Assembly: GCA_947471745.1 (NCBI GenBank)
Contig: CANJKZ010000088.1
Coordinates: 1,300,001 to 1,364,000, forward strand
From: Closterium sp. Naga37s-1
Taxonomy: Eukaryota > Streptophyta > Zygnematophyceae > Desmidiales > Closteriaceae
Length of the DNA stretch: 64,000 nucleotides
Reading direction: 5' to 3'
In this document: in pieces, positions 46,601 to 54,900 of the stretch
Layout: every line of letters starts with the position of its first letter
Position numbering within the stretch: position 1 is the first letter of the stretch
Notes under the pieces: generated by a model
Told to the model about the DNA's origin: nothing
Databases searched by the model: none
What the model saw: the letters and a program-made list of their open reading frames with translations, nothing else
Made by a program: the position numbers and the translations under genes

Positions 46601-48724
46601 CCCCTTTCCCTCCCTGCATTCACTCTATTTCTTTGTCTCTTTCCTCTATCTACTTGACAATGCCACCTATCCCGGTGTCTCGAATTCGTTTCAGCTTATT
46701 CCCTCTCGCCATCTGTGTTTGTTTGTTTTTAGCTTTCACACGCATAGCTTGCATCACAACGGAGCATGCTGCTAGCAGCTCTTCGCCACTCTTTTCCTTC
46801 TCTCCTATCCCCTTCTCTTTCCCTGTCCCGCTCCTCTCCCCTGTGCCCAACCCGTCGCTCGTCCTGTTATAGTCACAATAGGCTTGAATGTGCCTAAAAC
46901 GAAAGATAGAGAGCACAGACGGATTTCTGCACAGCGGCTTCAAACGTTGATAGCGTTCTGCTCACAGCTGCAAATGACTTGATTCAAATTGGATCTGGAG
47001 CGTCTTCACGTTGTCTACAATTATCAATTTAGATTGCACGATTTGATAAAGAATTGACGACACAGCGTCGGTTTGAACGAACGGTACTATGGCAGCCACT
47101 ATAGTCTTAGAACACAAGATAGGAAGAGTTACGAGTTGGGAATGACTCCCAGCTCCTACAAACCCCAAAAGCCGAGGTACAGTGATGTGGAACAGTGCCA
47201 CACTGTCCCCAACCACGAAGGGTCTCGAAACTACCCTTTACTAGGGCCTACACCAAGTGAAATGTTACACTACACAAAGTAATGTAACTATCTTCAATAT
47301 CTTGAGGTGTACCCTTTTGGCAAGCTTCGAAATCACTTGAGGCTTGACACCAAGGCTCGGGCTCTTCATCACAAACTCATCCTTGAGTTCTTGATGGGTG
47401 TGCTGCACACACCTGCGACACGCCGAACGTTCGACACAAGACAAAATAGAAACCGCGCACGACAAAATAGAAACCGCGCGCGAGACACAAACGACCGCGT
47501 AACACGCGTCTAGCGATAACTCGCTATTGACTCGACACACACACTCGACATCATGACTCAACATTCACACACAATTATAAGCATGAAATATATATTATCC
47601 CATGCCCTCATACCATTCCATACACACACACATTCACGCACACGGACAACAAGCCGAGTGCAAACCGTAGGGTTGCACCAACACGTCCGTCCCCACCCCC
47701 TTTCAGGTACAGCTTGCGCGTGCACCATAGCCGGGAGGAGCTGAGAGCCTTTGGGATGACAGAGAGCATGATCGAGGACCAGGAGTGGTGAGACTCATGC
47801 TGCCTTGTCACACCACGTAGCAGTATTGCCTGCATGCACAACAGCTGCGTGCACCATAGCCGGGAGGAGCTGAGGGCGTTTGGGATGACAGAGAGCATGA
47901 TTGACGACCAGGAGTGGGAAGGCCCATGTTCCCTTCGTCTGCACACCTGAACAATATTCCCTATGGATCCACCCTCAGACCTCTGTAAACAGCAAGGCTG
48001 AAAAACGTGTCAGAATGCTCTGATGGATGGTAGGCTGAGTATTCATTGCTCTTGTGCTTGCCTTGGGGTTGGTTGTCTGTTCCAACAGCTGCTTCCACCA
48101 CCCTGGAGGACCACCGACTAGCTTCCATCGCTGCACAAACACAAGCGTCAGGGCTGGAGTTACATCTGGGGCAGCTCGTAAATGCTTCCTTGCTCCAATT
48201 TCTATTGCCTGTTATCCCACCAGGCAAATCACGGCCAAGCCGGGGGATTTGAACCCGTGCTGGCTGACGTCAGGGGTGGGGTTCTTTGACCACTTTGATG
48301 AGAGCGAGGAGTGTGGCATTCATCGCTGCTCTTTGATGCCTCTTTGCTGCCCGTTCTGTTGCCTGCTATGCCATACCTACCAACAGGCAAATCACGGCCA
48401 AGCCGGGGGATTTGAACCCGGGCTGGCTGACGTCAGGGGTGGGGTTCTTTGACCACATTGATGAGAGCGAGGAGTGTGGCATTCATCGCTGCTCTTTGAT
48501 GCCTCTATGCTGCCCGTTCTGTTGCCTGCTATGCCATACCTACCAACAGGCAAATCACGGCCAAGCCGGGGGATTTGAACCCGGGCTGGCTGACATCGGG
48601 GGCGAGATTCTTTGACCACTTTGATGAGAGCGAGGCGTGCGGCATTCAATGTGACTACATGTGCAAAGGAATTTCAGAATTGTGCGACGAGGAATTCGGT
48701 GATGGAGTATATCGCAACCATTGA
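40634..48724 (+). CDS. Plastid-type phosphoglycerate-mutase-like (AT74) protein, 8 exons
   Basis: Exons with matching phases: 40634-41181, 41614-41716, 42261-42374, 43626-43710, 44154-44273, 45840-46053, 47707-47787 and 48550-48724. They total 1440 bases including the stop. Exon 1 encodes a Ser/Ala/Arg-rich start without early acids (transit-like) and a Lys/Glu-rich linker. Exon 2 has the phosphohistidine motif ILVRHGQSEGN; exon 3 FYVSPYTRT; exon 4 VREEPRIREQDFG; exon 5 RFFYRFPGGESAADVYDR; exon 6 the second catalytic His in LVSHGLTLRVFLMRWYKW; exon 7 YSLRVHHSREEL; exon 8 GFFDHFDESEAC. This is the order of plant AT74 histidine phosphatases, whose substrate is unsettled. Most of these exons have nearby copies, so other splice forms are possible. 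Confidence 0.8.
41421..41842 (+). repeat. Tandem copies of AT74-like exon 2
   Basis: Besides the complete exon (41614-41716) there is a 5' half with its own splice acceptor at 41499 (to DEAAY, then unrelated sequence), a short piece near 41421-41445 (DEAAYTRIP), and a 3' half at about 41767-41842 (EGNVDEAAYTRIPDSK..) with its own splice donor but no RHG motif. Phases are compatible, but only 41614-41716 is complete. Confidence 0.85.
42344..42540 (+). repeat. 37-bp tandem repeat of the exon 3 splice donor
   Basis: The last 31 bases of exon 3 and the first bases of the intron are repeated. Three perfect 37-bp units (42375-42485) and one diverged unit follow, each with ACAG followed by GTACC. 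Because 37 is not a multiple of three, use of successive donors would shift the frame. Confidence 0.88.
42542..43227. mobile_element. Foldback element (long inverted repeat) in an AT74-like intron
   Basis: Arms of about 250 bases (42542-42790 and about 42965-43227) are inverted copies, ending TACAAAAAAGG and CCTTTTTTGTA, around a loop of roughly 175 bases. No transposase and no clear TSD. It separates exon 3 from a decayed second copy of its 3' half. Confidence 0.85.
43228..43369 (+). repeat. Decayed second copy of exon 3 end, with repeated donors
   Basis: Directly after the foldback element, acgacttc...tctacgtctcgccctacatg matches the end of exon 3 but carries an in-frame TAA. Its end and GTAAG donor are then repeated at intervals of 43 and 49 bases (donors at 43278, 43321 and 43370). 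Confidence 0.8.
43797..43990 (+). repeat. (CCCT)n microsatellite in AT74-like intron 4
   Basis: About 48 tetranucleotide units with only two or three imperfections, C/T only on this strand. All frames are open, so the ORFs over it are artefacts. Confidence 0.95.
44380..44475 (+). pseudogene. Decayed partial copy of AT74-like exon 5
   Basis: Repeats LSYGR and the end DVYDRVT of exon 5 (gagctacgggcg... gacgtctacgaccgcgtcaca) with internal losses, about 170 bases downstream of the real exon. Confidence 0.75.
44489..44725 (+). repeat. 40-bp minisatellite, six units
   Basis: Units gtgagagtgaggaggaggag + gtgtgactggggggagcaca, five of 40 bases and one of 37. Intronic. Encodes nothing credible. Confidence 0.92.
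44773..45156 (+). repeat. Array of 12 perfect-palindrome 32-bp units
   Basis: Twelve units of exactly 32 bp, each a 14-bp spacer gtgtgacgggcaag and an 18-bp palindrome ttttgaggcgcctcaaaa. Units 8 and 9 have ttgtg and unit 11 gaggctcctc, which break the palindrome slightly. Lies in the intron before exon 6. The invariant spacers rule out a CRISPR array. Confidence 0.95.
45157..45577. other. Intron remainder
   Basis: About 420 bases between the palindrome array and the exon 6 copies, without recognisable coding sequence. Confidence 0.5.
45578..45706 (+). pseudogene. Upstream decayed copy of AT74-like exon 6
   Basis: Has a splice acceptor in the right phase and encodes GFRETLRADIDVGRFQREEA and LVSYGLTLRVFLIPW. 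The catalytic His of SHG is Tyr, MRW has become IPW, and the second half is missing with no donor. Inclusion would destroy the active site. Confidence 0.85.
46130..46435 (+). repeat. Two extra copies of the 3' half of exon 6
   Basis: WTVEQFEGLYNFPNAGCMIM is repeated at about 46138-46218 (with intact end and GTATG donor) and again at about 46330-46430 (with a 5-base insertion and NCPNAG). Neither has the catalytic first half. Confidence 0.85.
46440..47700. other. Large AT74-like intron 6
   Basis: About 1.25 kb with no gene recognised. An AT-richer stretch around 46900-47600 contains a short direct repeat (caaaatagaaaccgcgc, twice near 47445-47480) that may be remains of a mobile element. Confidence 0.5.
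47838..47950 (+). repeat. Second copy of AT74-like exon 7
   Basis: VHHSREELRAFGMTESM is repeated 130 bases downstream of exon 7 with DDQEW for EDQEW. The first bases differ and no GT donor follows at the same place. Confidence 0.82.
48224..48724 (+). repeat. Three tandem copies of the terminal exon 8
   Basis: Copies begin at 48224, 48387 and 48550, exactly 163 bases apart, each after an AG acceptor and in the same phase. Each encodes ITAKPGDLNP(C/G)WLTSG followed by FFDH(F/I)DESE. The first two read on into the following copy and stop at 48452 and 48615. The third ends with its own unique tail at 48724. They could be alternative last exons. Confidence 0.85.
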
Positions 48725-48736
48725 TTGAGTTCTTGC

Positions 48737-48867
48737 TGTCAGAATACTGAACGAGAATGAATGCGTTGAGCAGAAAGTTGGTACAAGTACTAACCCTAAT
48801 TGGGTTGTACTCCTTATGGGCTACCCCACTACAACCTACACAATATAAGCATTATAACATTTTGACA
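48737..48867 (-). repeat. Copia-E 3' LTR
   Basis: 131 bp, TGTCA...TGACA on either strand. About six of 131 positions differ from the partner at 60304-60434, the largest divergence of any pair in the window. Confidence 0.92.
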
Positions 48868-49862
48868 CACCCCCATAGGCAAAGTTGGGGAGAACAAGAG
48901 GTCACAAGATTAGTCAAGAAAAGCAAAACAACCTCAGGTGGATGATGAAGTATCCACACATTTTGAGCACAAGCAAATGGCCACTAAGTCAATTCACATG
49001 CAGAGTTATATAAAAGAGGACAAATACTGCAGTGATCATAACATAGCAAATGTAAGCATGCATGTATATATATAGATCACAGTACAAGCAAAGTCATGCA
49101 GTGAGTAAGTGAGGCAAAGCAGGCACAAGGCCTCAAATAGTACAGAAACGTTGATGATCACCAGGCTGAAATGCCTTGGTGAATATATCAGCAGTGTTGG
49201 CCCGAGTGGCCACGTAATCAAGACGAAGCTGGCCACGCTGCTGCAACTCTCGAGCAAGGAAGTAACGCAGAGCGATGTGCTTCGTTCTGTGCTACAGTCT
49301 GTGCTCCTGACATAAGGCAATCATGACCTTGTTGTCTACGTACAGAACTGGAGGAGAACGAGGCCGCTCTCCCAAGTCGGTCAGCAAGAAGGTGAGCCAG
49401 CGTAACTCCAGTGCAGCCATGGCCCCTGCGTAGATCTTGTTGGGCTGAAAAGGCCCTTAGGATCTTTGCAGGGCAGAACTCAAGTGTAGGATGATGTAGT
49501 AGCGGAAGCGTTTTAATAAAGATTGTTGAACCACCTTGCGCTTGTATGTGAGGGCAAAGTAAGTTGATTAAACAAAGAACATACAAGCTTTTATAAGAGT
49601 CCAAAGGAATATGAAAGGTTCTTGTTTTAACTGTATTGCTGTTGCGGTTCGATATAGTGCCGACTCGGGTAACTGCTCTGTAATGAGTCAGTTATGTGTC
49701 CTTGCTGTCGCACTGTACATTTCGTCAGGTCAAAGGTCGCTGACCTTTGACTTTCGCGTAACTTCCAACAGTTATTCAACCTCCGAGGGTTGACTCACCG
49801 ATGTTTCGATACGATCTGCTTCGCTTCTGTCTTGGTGTTTCGACACGACAGAGGCGCTTAAA

Positions 49863-51596
49863 TCAGTTGTTTCCAACACTCCCCTTCGCTTCTGGAGTGT
49901 CGCAACAGGTGACGTGGCTCTGTCCAGTCAGCAGCATGCAATATTCGAACTTCGACTTTCCGAGCTTCTTGGTCAAGTAATCTGCTGCCATCTCGGATGT
50001 GGGGCAGTAGGACAGCTCAAGTCTTCCCTTTTCGAGCTTGTCCTTTACGAAGAAATATCGCAGGGCGATATGTTTCGTCCTGTTTGCGAATCCATTTTTG
50101 TTGGCGATGCGAATTTCTGACTGGTTGTCGCAAAATAGGGAGAAGCTGGGTAACTGGGCCAGTTTCGCTTCCTCCAGAAGTTCGCGAAGATACAATCCTT
50201 CCTTGGTGGCTGAGCAGAGTGCGATATATTCAGCTTCAGCTGAGGAGAGGGCGATTAACTCCTGTTTGCTCGACTGCCACGAAATAGGTCCGATAGGCTC
50301 GAGACGGTAGATATAGCCTGTGCGCGAGCGCCTGTTGTCAGAATCTCCGGCGTGGTCAGCGTCGACGTAGCCGATTAGCTTAGGCGTTGTAGTTACGTTT
50401 TTGTAGTAGATCAGGCCGATCGTCGGAGTGCTTACGAGGTAGTGTAGGGCGCGATCGAGTTCCTTCATGTGTTGATCTTCAGGCCTTTTGAGGTAGGTGG
50501 CGAGTTGGCTTGCTGAGTATGATAGGTCTGGACGACAGGTGACGGCCGCGAAGAGAAGGCATCCCAGCTTTCTCTGGTAGTTGCGTATGCCGGCGGGTTT
50601 CAGTGGAACGGATTCTGTCTTGTCATTTCCTGCCGTGTAGCGGTATGGCGTGGAGATAGTAGTTGGCGTGAGTGCGAACCGTTTGGCGATGGTGTCGGCA
50701 TACTTTGCGGCGTTGAGATAGATCGCGTCTTCTCCTTCTTGAATGTTGAGACCGAGGTATTGCGTGACGGTGGATGATACCGTGAGGGTGAGATCTTTTT
50801 GCAGCTCCCCTTCGAACCAGGTGGTAACGTTGTCGGTCGATCCGATGTAGAGTAGGTCGTCTACGTAGACGATCAGTAGAATGTAGTCGTTGTCTTTCGT
50901 AAATCGATACATGCCTTGGTCGTGCGGCAGCTGCTTGAATCCGATGCGAGTAAGCCGAGTGTGTAAGTACTGCTGCCACAGTCTCGGGGCCTGTTTAATC
51001 CCGTACAGAGATTTTTGCAGCTGACAGACTTGATTGGGCTCTCCGTGAGAACCATGTGGGAGTTCGACGTAGATCTCTGCGTCGACGGGTGCGTAGAGAA
51101 AGGCATTGGCGACGTCGATTTGCCGTAGTTTCTTCTTTTTCATAGCGGCGACCGCGAGGAGAATCCGTAGTGAAGTATGTCGACTAACCGGTGCGAATGT
51201 CTCAGTAAAGTCGCGTCCGTGCTCTTGGTCGAAGCCACGTACGACCCAGCGTGCCTTGAACTTGTCGATGGTGCCGTCTGCTTTCGTCTTCACACGGAAG
51301 ACCCACTTCCCGGTGAGTATCGTCTTGTTTCGTGCCACGCCGATAGGAACAACCTTCCAGGTGTTGCGCTCCTGTAGTGCTTTCAATTCCTTGTCCATGG
51401 CTTCACGCCATTTTTCCTTATGCTCCCCCCCCAGAGCCTGCTGAACTGTGGCAGGCTCCTTAGGAGGATCGGGGCCGTGGACCGCGGTGACGAGACCAAG
51501 TATCTGAAGATCACTCTGTGTGTAGCGGGGGAGTGTTGTGTCCTCGGGATAGGCTGCTTCGTCACCAGCTTCTGGGTCACCCGTCGAAGAAGCCAA
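49863..51596 (-). CDS. Copia-F reverse transcriptase-RNase H, open frame
   Basis: 577 codons open. Starts within the deletion joint (MASSTGDPEAGDEA), then reverse transcriptase (WVFRVKTKADGT, DVANAFLYAP, YGIKQAPRLW, VYVDDLLY) and RNase H (YVDADHAGDSDNRRSRTGY, FCDNQSEIRIA). It is one frame away from the upstream gag, so translation would need frameshifting or internal initiation. No protease or integrase. All catalytic Asp residues of both domains are visible, so the protein might be active if made. Confidence 0.85.
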   Translation of the reverse strand: MASSTGDPEAGDEAAYPEDTTLPRYTQSDLQILGLVTAVHGPDPPKEPATVQQALGGEHKEKWREAMDKELKALQERNTWKVVPIGVARNKTILTGKWVFRVKTKADGTIDKFKARWVVRGFDQEHGRDFTETFAPVSRHTSLRILLAVAAMKKKKLRQIDVANAFLYAPVDAEIYVELPHGSHGEPNQVCQLQKSLYGIKQAPRLWQQYLHTRLTRIGFKQLPHDQGMYRFTKDNDYILLIVYVDDLLYIGSTDNVTTWFEGELQKDLTLTVSSTVTQYLGLNIQEGEDAIYLNAAKYADTIAKRFALTPTTISTPYRYTAGNDKTESVPLKPAGIRNYQRKLGCLLFAAVTCRPDLSYSASQLATYLKRPEDQHMKELDRALHYLVSTPTIGLIYYKNVTTTPKLIGYVDADHAGDSDNRRSRTGYIYRLEPIGPISWQSSKQELIALSSAEAEYIALCSATKEGLYLRELLEEAKLAQLPSFSLFCDNQSEIRIANKNGFANRTKHIALRYFFVKDKLEKGRLELSYCPTSEMAADYLTKKLGKSKFEYCMLLTGQSHVTCCDTPEAKGSVGNN

Positions 51597-52116
51597 GAAT
51601 CTGCGCGCCTTCCATCATTAACTCGAACTCGAATGACCAGGTAAAGAAGTCCTTTCCGTCGAAAGGCCTTGTCGTCTGCAGTTTTAAGACGTGCGCGAAC
51701 TGCGACTGGACTTGAAGTGCATCCAATGTCTTTTCTTGTCCGGATGCAGGCTGCGGTTGTGGCATAAAGCTGACGGAGCCACGCTGGGGCTCATACGGGG
51801 CAAAGGTAGGCCGTTGCTGTTGGTTTCCACGTTCGTAGGATGAACCGTCGAGGCTCATCGGTGTTGCGTTGTTGTTGCTGTTGTTTGACTGTGCAGGTGC
51901 CCCTTGCTGGTGCTGTTCGTAGAAGGACATGAAGGAGAAGAACTTCTCCATCATGTCTGGATCGAAGGCCGCAGCTTGATTTGCGGGAGTTTCCGAAGAC
52001 GATGCCCTTGGTCTTGCTGTCGTACCCTCCTCTGTCTGTAGGCCTGAGGCAGGAGGTGGAGTAGGAGTAGTGCCAGGAGAGCCGTTCGAGGAGCTTCTCT
52101 CCTTCTGTGTTGCCAT
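51577..52116 (-). pseudogene. Copia-F truncated gag
   Basis: ATG at 52116 (MATQKERSSSNG). Ser/Pro/Gln-rich start, then LQTTRPFDGKDFFTWSFEFEL, nearly the same as Copia-D gag, ending 25 codons later at TGA after GFFDG. The deletion junction to pol lies at about 51580-51600. No zinc knuckle is left. Confidence 0.88.
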
Positions 52117-52974
52117 ATCTTGCGATGTTGTAGATGTCTTGTTTGTAGTCGAATTTGCCCTGACTGCTCTCATACCATGTTGGGCTGAAAAGGCCCTTAG
52201 GATCTTTGCAGGGCAGAACTCAAGTGTAGGATGATGTAGTAGCGGAAGCGTTTTAATAAAGATTGTTGAACCACCTTGCGCTTGTATGTGAGGGCAAAGT
52301 AAGTTGATTAAACAAAGAACATACAAGCTTTTATAAGAGTCCAAAGGAATATGAAAGGTTCTTGTTTTAACTGTATTGCTGTTGCGGTTCGATATAGTGC
52401 CGACTCGGGTAACTGCTCTGTAATGAGTCAGTTATGTGTCCTTGCTGTCGCACTGTACATTTCGTCAGGTCAAAGGTCGCTGACCTTTGACTTTCGCGTA
52501 ACTTCCAACAGTTATTCAACCTCCGAGGGTTGACTCACCGATGTTTCGATACGATCTGCTTCGCTTCTGTCTTGGTGTTTCGACACGACAGAGGCGCTTA
52601 AATCAGTTGTTTCCAACAGATCTCAGCCTCACAACTGGAACTGAGAACAGAAGACGAGCGGGTAGACCGCCAAGAAACAGAGCCGGAGCCAAGGCTGAAA
52701 GTCTAACCCTGTGACGACCGCTGCGTAGCCAAGTCGTCAACCCAAGAAGCGTCTGCGTGTCCAGTGAGGACAACTGGGCCCCGTCTGTCAGAATATCATG
52801 TTTCTCTAGTCTGCAGTGGGGTACTCCATAGTGAGTACAACCCTGTTAGGTTTCCTATATATACTCAATTGCTTTCTAGTGCATTCATTCGTTCTCAATA
52901 TTCTCACATGATATAGAGCAATATCGATCCTTCCTAAGGGCCCACCACGTTTACACTGAATTTTTTCCTACCCT

Positions 52975-53740
52975 AGGCGCGCGTCGCGCCTGCCCTTAAC
53001 GGCCCTTCGCGGCCCCTCGTAAGGCCCTTCGCGGCCCCTCGTTAGGCCCCTTCGCGGCCCCTCGTAAGGCCCTTCGCGGCCCCTCGTTAGGCCCCTTCGC
53101 GGCCCCTCGTACGGCCCCCTTCGCGGCCCCTCGTTAGGCCCTTCGCGGCCCCTTGTTAGGCCCCTTCGCGGCCCCTCGTACGCCCCCCTTCGCGGCCCCT
53201 CGTTAGGCCCCTTCGCGGCCCCCCCTCGTAAGGCCCCTTTCGCGCCCCCCTCGTAAGGCCCCTTCGCGGCCCCTAGTGAGGCCCTTCGCGGCCCCGTCAG
53301 GCCCCGTTTGCGGCCCCGTCAGGCCCCGTCAGGCCCCGTTTGCGGCCCCGTCAGGCCCTGTTTGCGGCCTTTTGGCCCCGTCAGGCCCCGTAAGGCCCCG
53401 TCAGGCCCCGTTCGCGGCCCGTTAGGCCCCTTCGCGGCCCGCCCCGGCCCTTCCTCGGCCCCGTCCCGGCCCTGTCCCGGACCTGCCCCGACCCTGGCCC
53501 TGCCCCGACCCTGTCGCGGCCCGTTAGGTCCGTCGCGGCCCCCCTTCGCAGCCCGTTAGGCCCCTTCGCGGCCCGTTAGGCCCCTTCGCGGCCCGCCCAG
53601 GCCCTTCCCCGGCCCCTTTCTCGGCCCGTTAGGCCCCGTCGCGGCTTGTCGCGGCCCCTTCGCGGCCCGTTAGGCCCCTTCGCGGCCCGCCCCGGCCCTT
53701 CCTCGGCCCCGTCCCGGCCCTGTCCCGGACCTGCCCCAAC
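52975..53740 (+). repeat. GC-rich leader repeat of element G
   Basis: Over 30 imperfect units of cccttcgcggcccctcgttagg and shorter forms, in the position where Copia-A has its cggcccc repeat. Confidence 0.88.
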
Positions 53741-54034
53741 CCAGGCCCCGCCCTCATGCCGGTCGTGGCGCACCAGGGGCCCGTGCACCGCCCCCCCGCG
53801 CGGCCCCGCCCCCCCCGGTCGCCACGCAAGGCGACGGGAGGGGCGACCTGGGGGGGCGCGCGTCGCCCCTTCTTCCGCCTGCTCTGGCGCCCTGGGAGGC
53901 CGCGCGTCGGGATGGCGGGGAGAGGGGGAGGAAACTTGGAGGTTCAGGGGGAGGCAGGAGGGGATCTGCAGCACCAGGTCCCCCACCTTTCTCCTACCTC
54001 CCCCTGCTGCGGGAGCAGCAGAGGGGGGGAGGGG

Positions 54035-54045
54035 ACCTGCAGCAC

Positions 54046-54081
<36 letters not shown>

Positions 54082-54900
54082 CCCCTTCTCCTACCTCCCC
54101 CCTGCTGCGGGTGCAGCAGTGGGGGGGGAGGGGATCTGCGGCACCAGCCCCCCCCCCCCCCCCTCCTCTCCGCCCTTTTCTCCTCTCCCTCCCCCTGCTG
54201 CGGGTGCAGCAGTGGGGGGGAGGGGATCTGCCATCCCCCTGGAGCGGATGCGGCAGGGGGGGGAGGGGACCTGCAGCACCTGCCCCCCCCCCCCCCCCGC
54301 CCCTTCTCCTACCTCCCCCCTGCTGCGGGTGCAGCAATGGGGGGTGAGGGGATCTGCGGCACCAGCCCCCCCCCCCCCCCCCTCCTCTCCGCCCTTTTCT
54401 CCTCTCCCTCCCCCTGCTGCGGGTGCAGCAGTGGGGGGGGAGGGGATCTGCGGCACCAGCCCCCCCCCCCCCCCCCCTCCTCTCCGCCCTTTTCTCCTCT
54501 CCCTCCCCCTGCTTCGGGTGCAGCAGTGGGGGGGAGGGGATCTGCCATCCCCCTGGAGCGGATGCGGCAGTGGGGGGAGGGGACCTGCAGCACCTGCCTG
54601 CCCCCCCCGCCCCCCCCCCCCCCCGCCCCCCCCCCCTCCCCCCCCCCATCTCTCTGCTGCGGGTGCAGCAGTGGGGGAGGGTATGGGGGTGGCGGGTGTG
54701 GCCAACCCGCCAGCCCTGCTGCGCCCCGCGCGCCCTGCTGCCCTGTGCGCCCCGTGCGCCCTGCTGCCCTGCTGCCCTGTGCGCCCCGCGCGCCCTGCTG
54801 CCCTGCTGCCCTGTGCGCCCCGTGCGCCCTGCTGCCCTCTGCACGCGCCATGCACAGCACCCCCCCCTTTTCTCCTCCATCCCCTGCTGCAGGTGCAGCA
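54035..54900 (+). repeat. Poly-C / ctgctgcgggtgcagcag repeats of element G
   Basis: Several units of roughly 60-130 bases, each with a run of 9-20 C, a ctcctctcc tract and the palindrome-like ctgctgcgggtgcagcag, then gggggaggggatctgc. A second array of ccctgctgccctgtgcgccc follows (about 54715-54840). The C and G runs could form i-motifs and G-quadruplexes. Long open frames here on both strands are artefacts. Confidence 0.85.

Larger units (their letters stand above)
49438..52618 (-). mobile_element. Copia-F: internally deleted, very young copia in Copia-E
   Basis: 3181 bp with 441-bp LTRs (52178-52618 and 49438-49878) that I read as identical, and TSD gatct (49433-49437 and 52619-52623). 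The primer site TGGTATGAGAGC and a purine tract gaagcgaaggggag are present. It is less than half the length of Copia-D because the knuckle, protease and integrase are missing. It must have been moved by proteins from a complete relative. Confidence 0.94.

Noticed and set aside
48235..48255. tRNA-like B box (ggatttgaaccc) seen three times at 163-bp spacing
   Set aside because: It is inside the exon 8 copies, encodes the conserved protein and has no cloverleaf around it.
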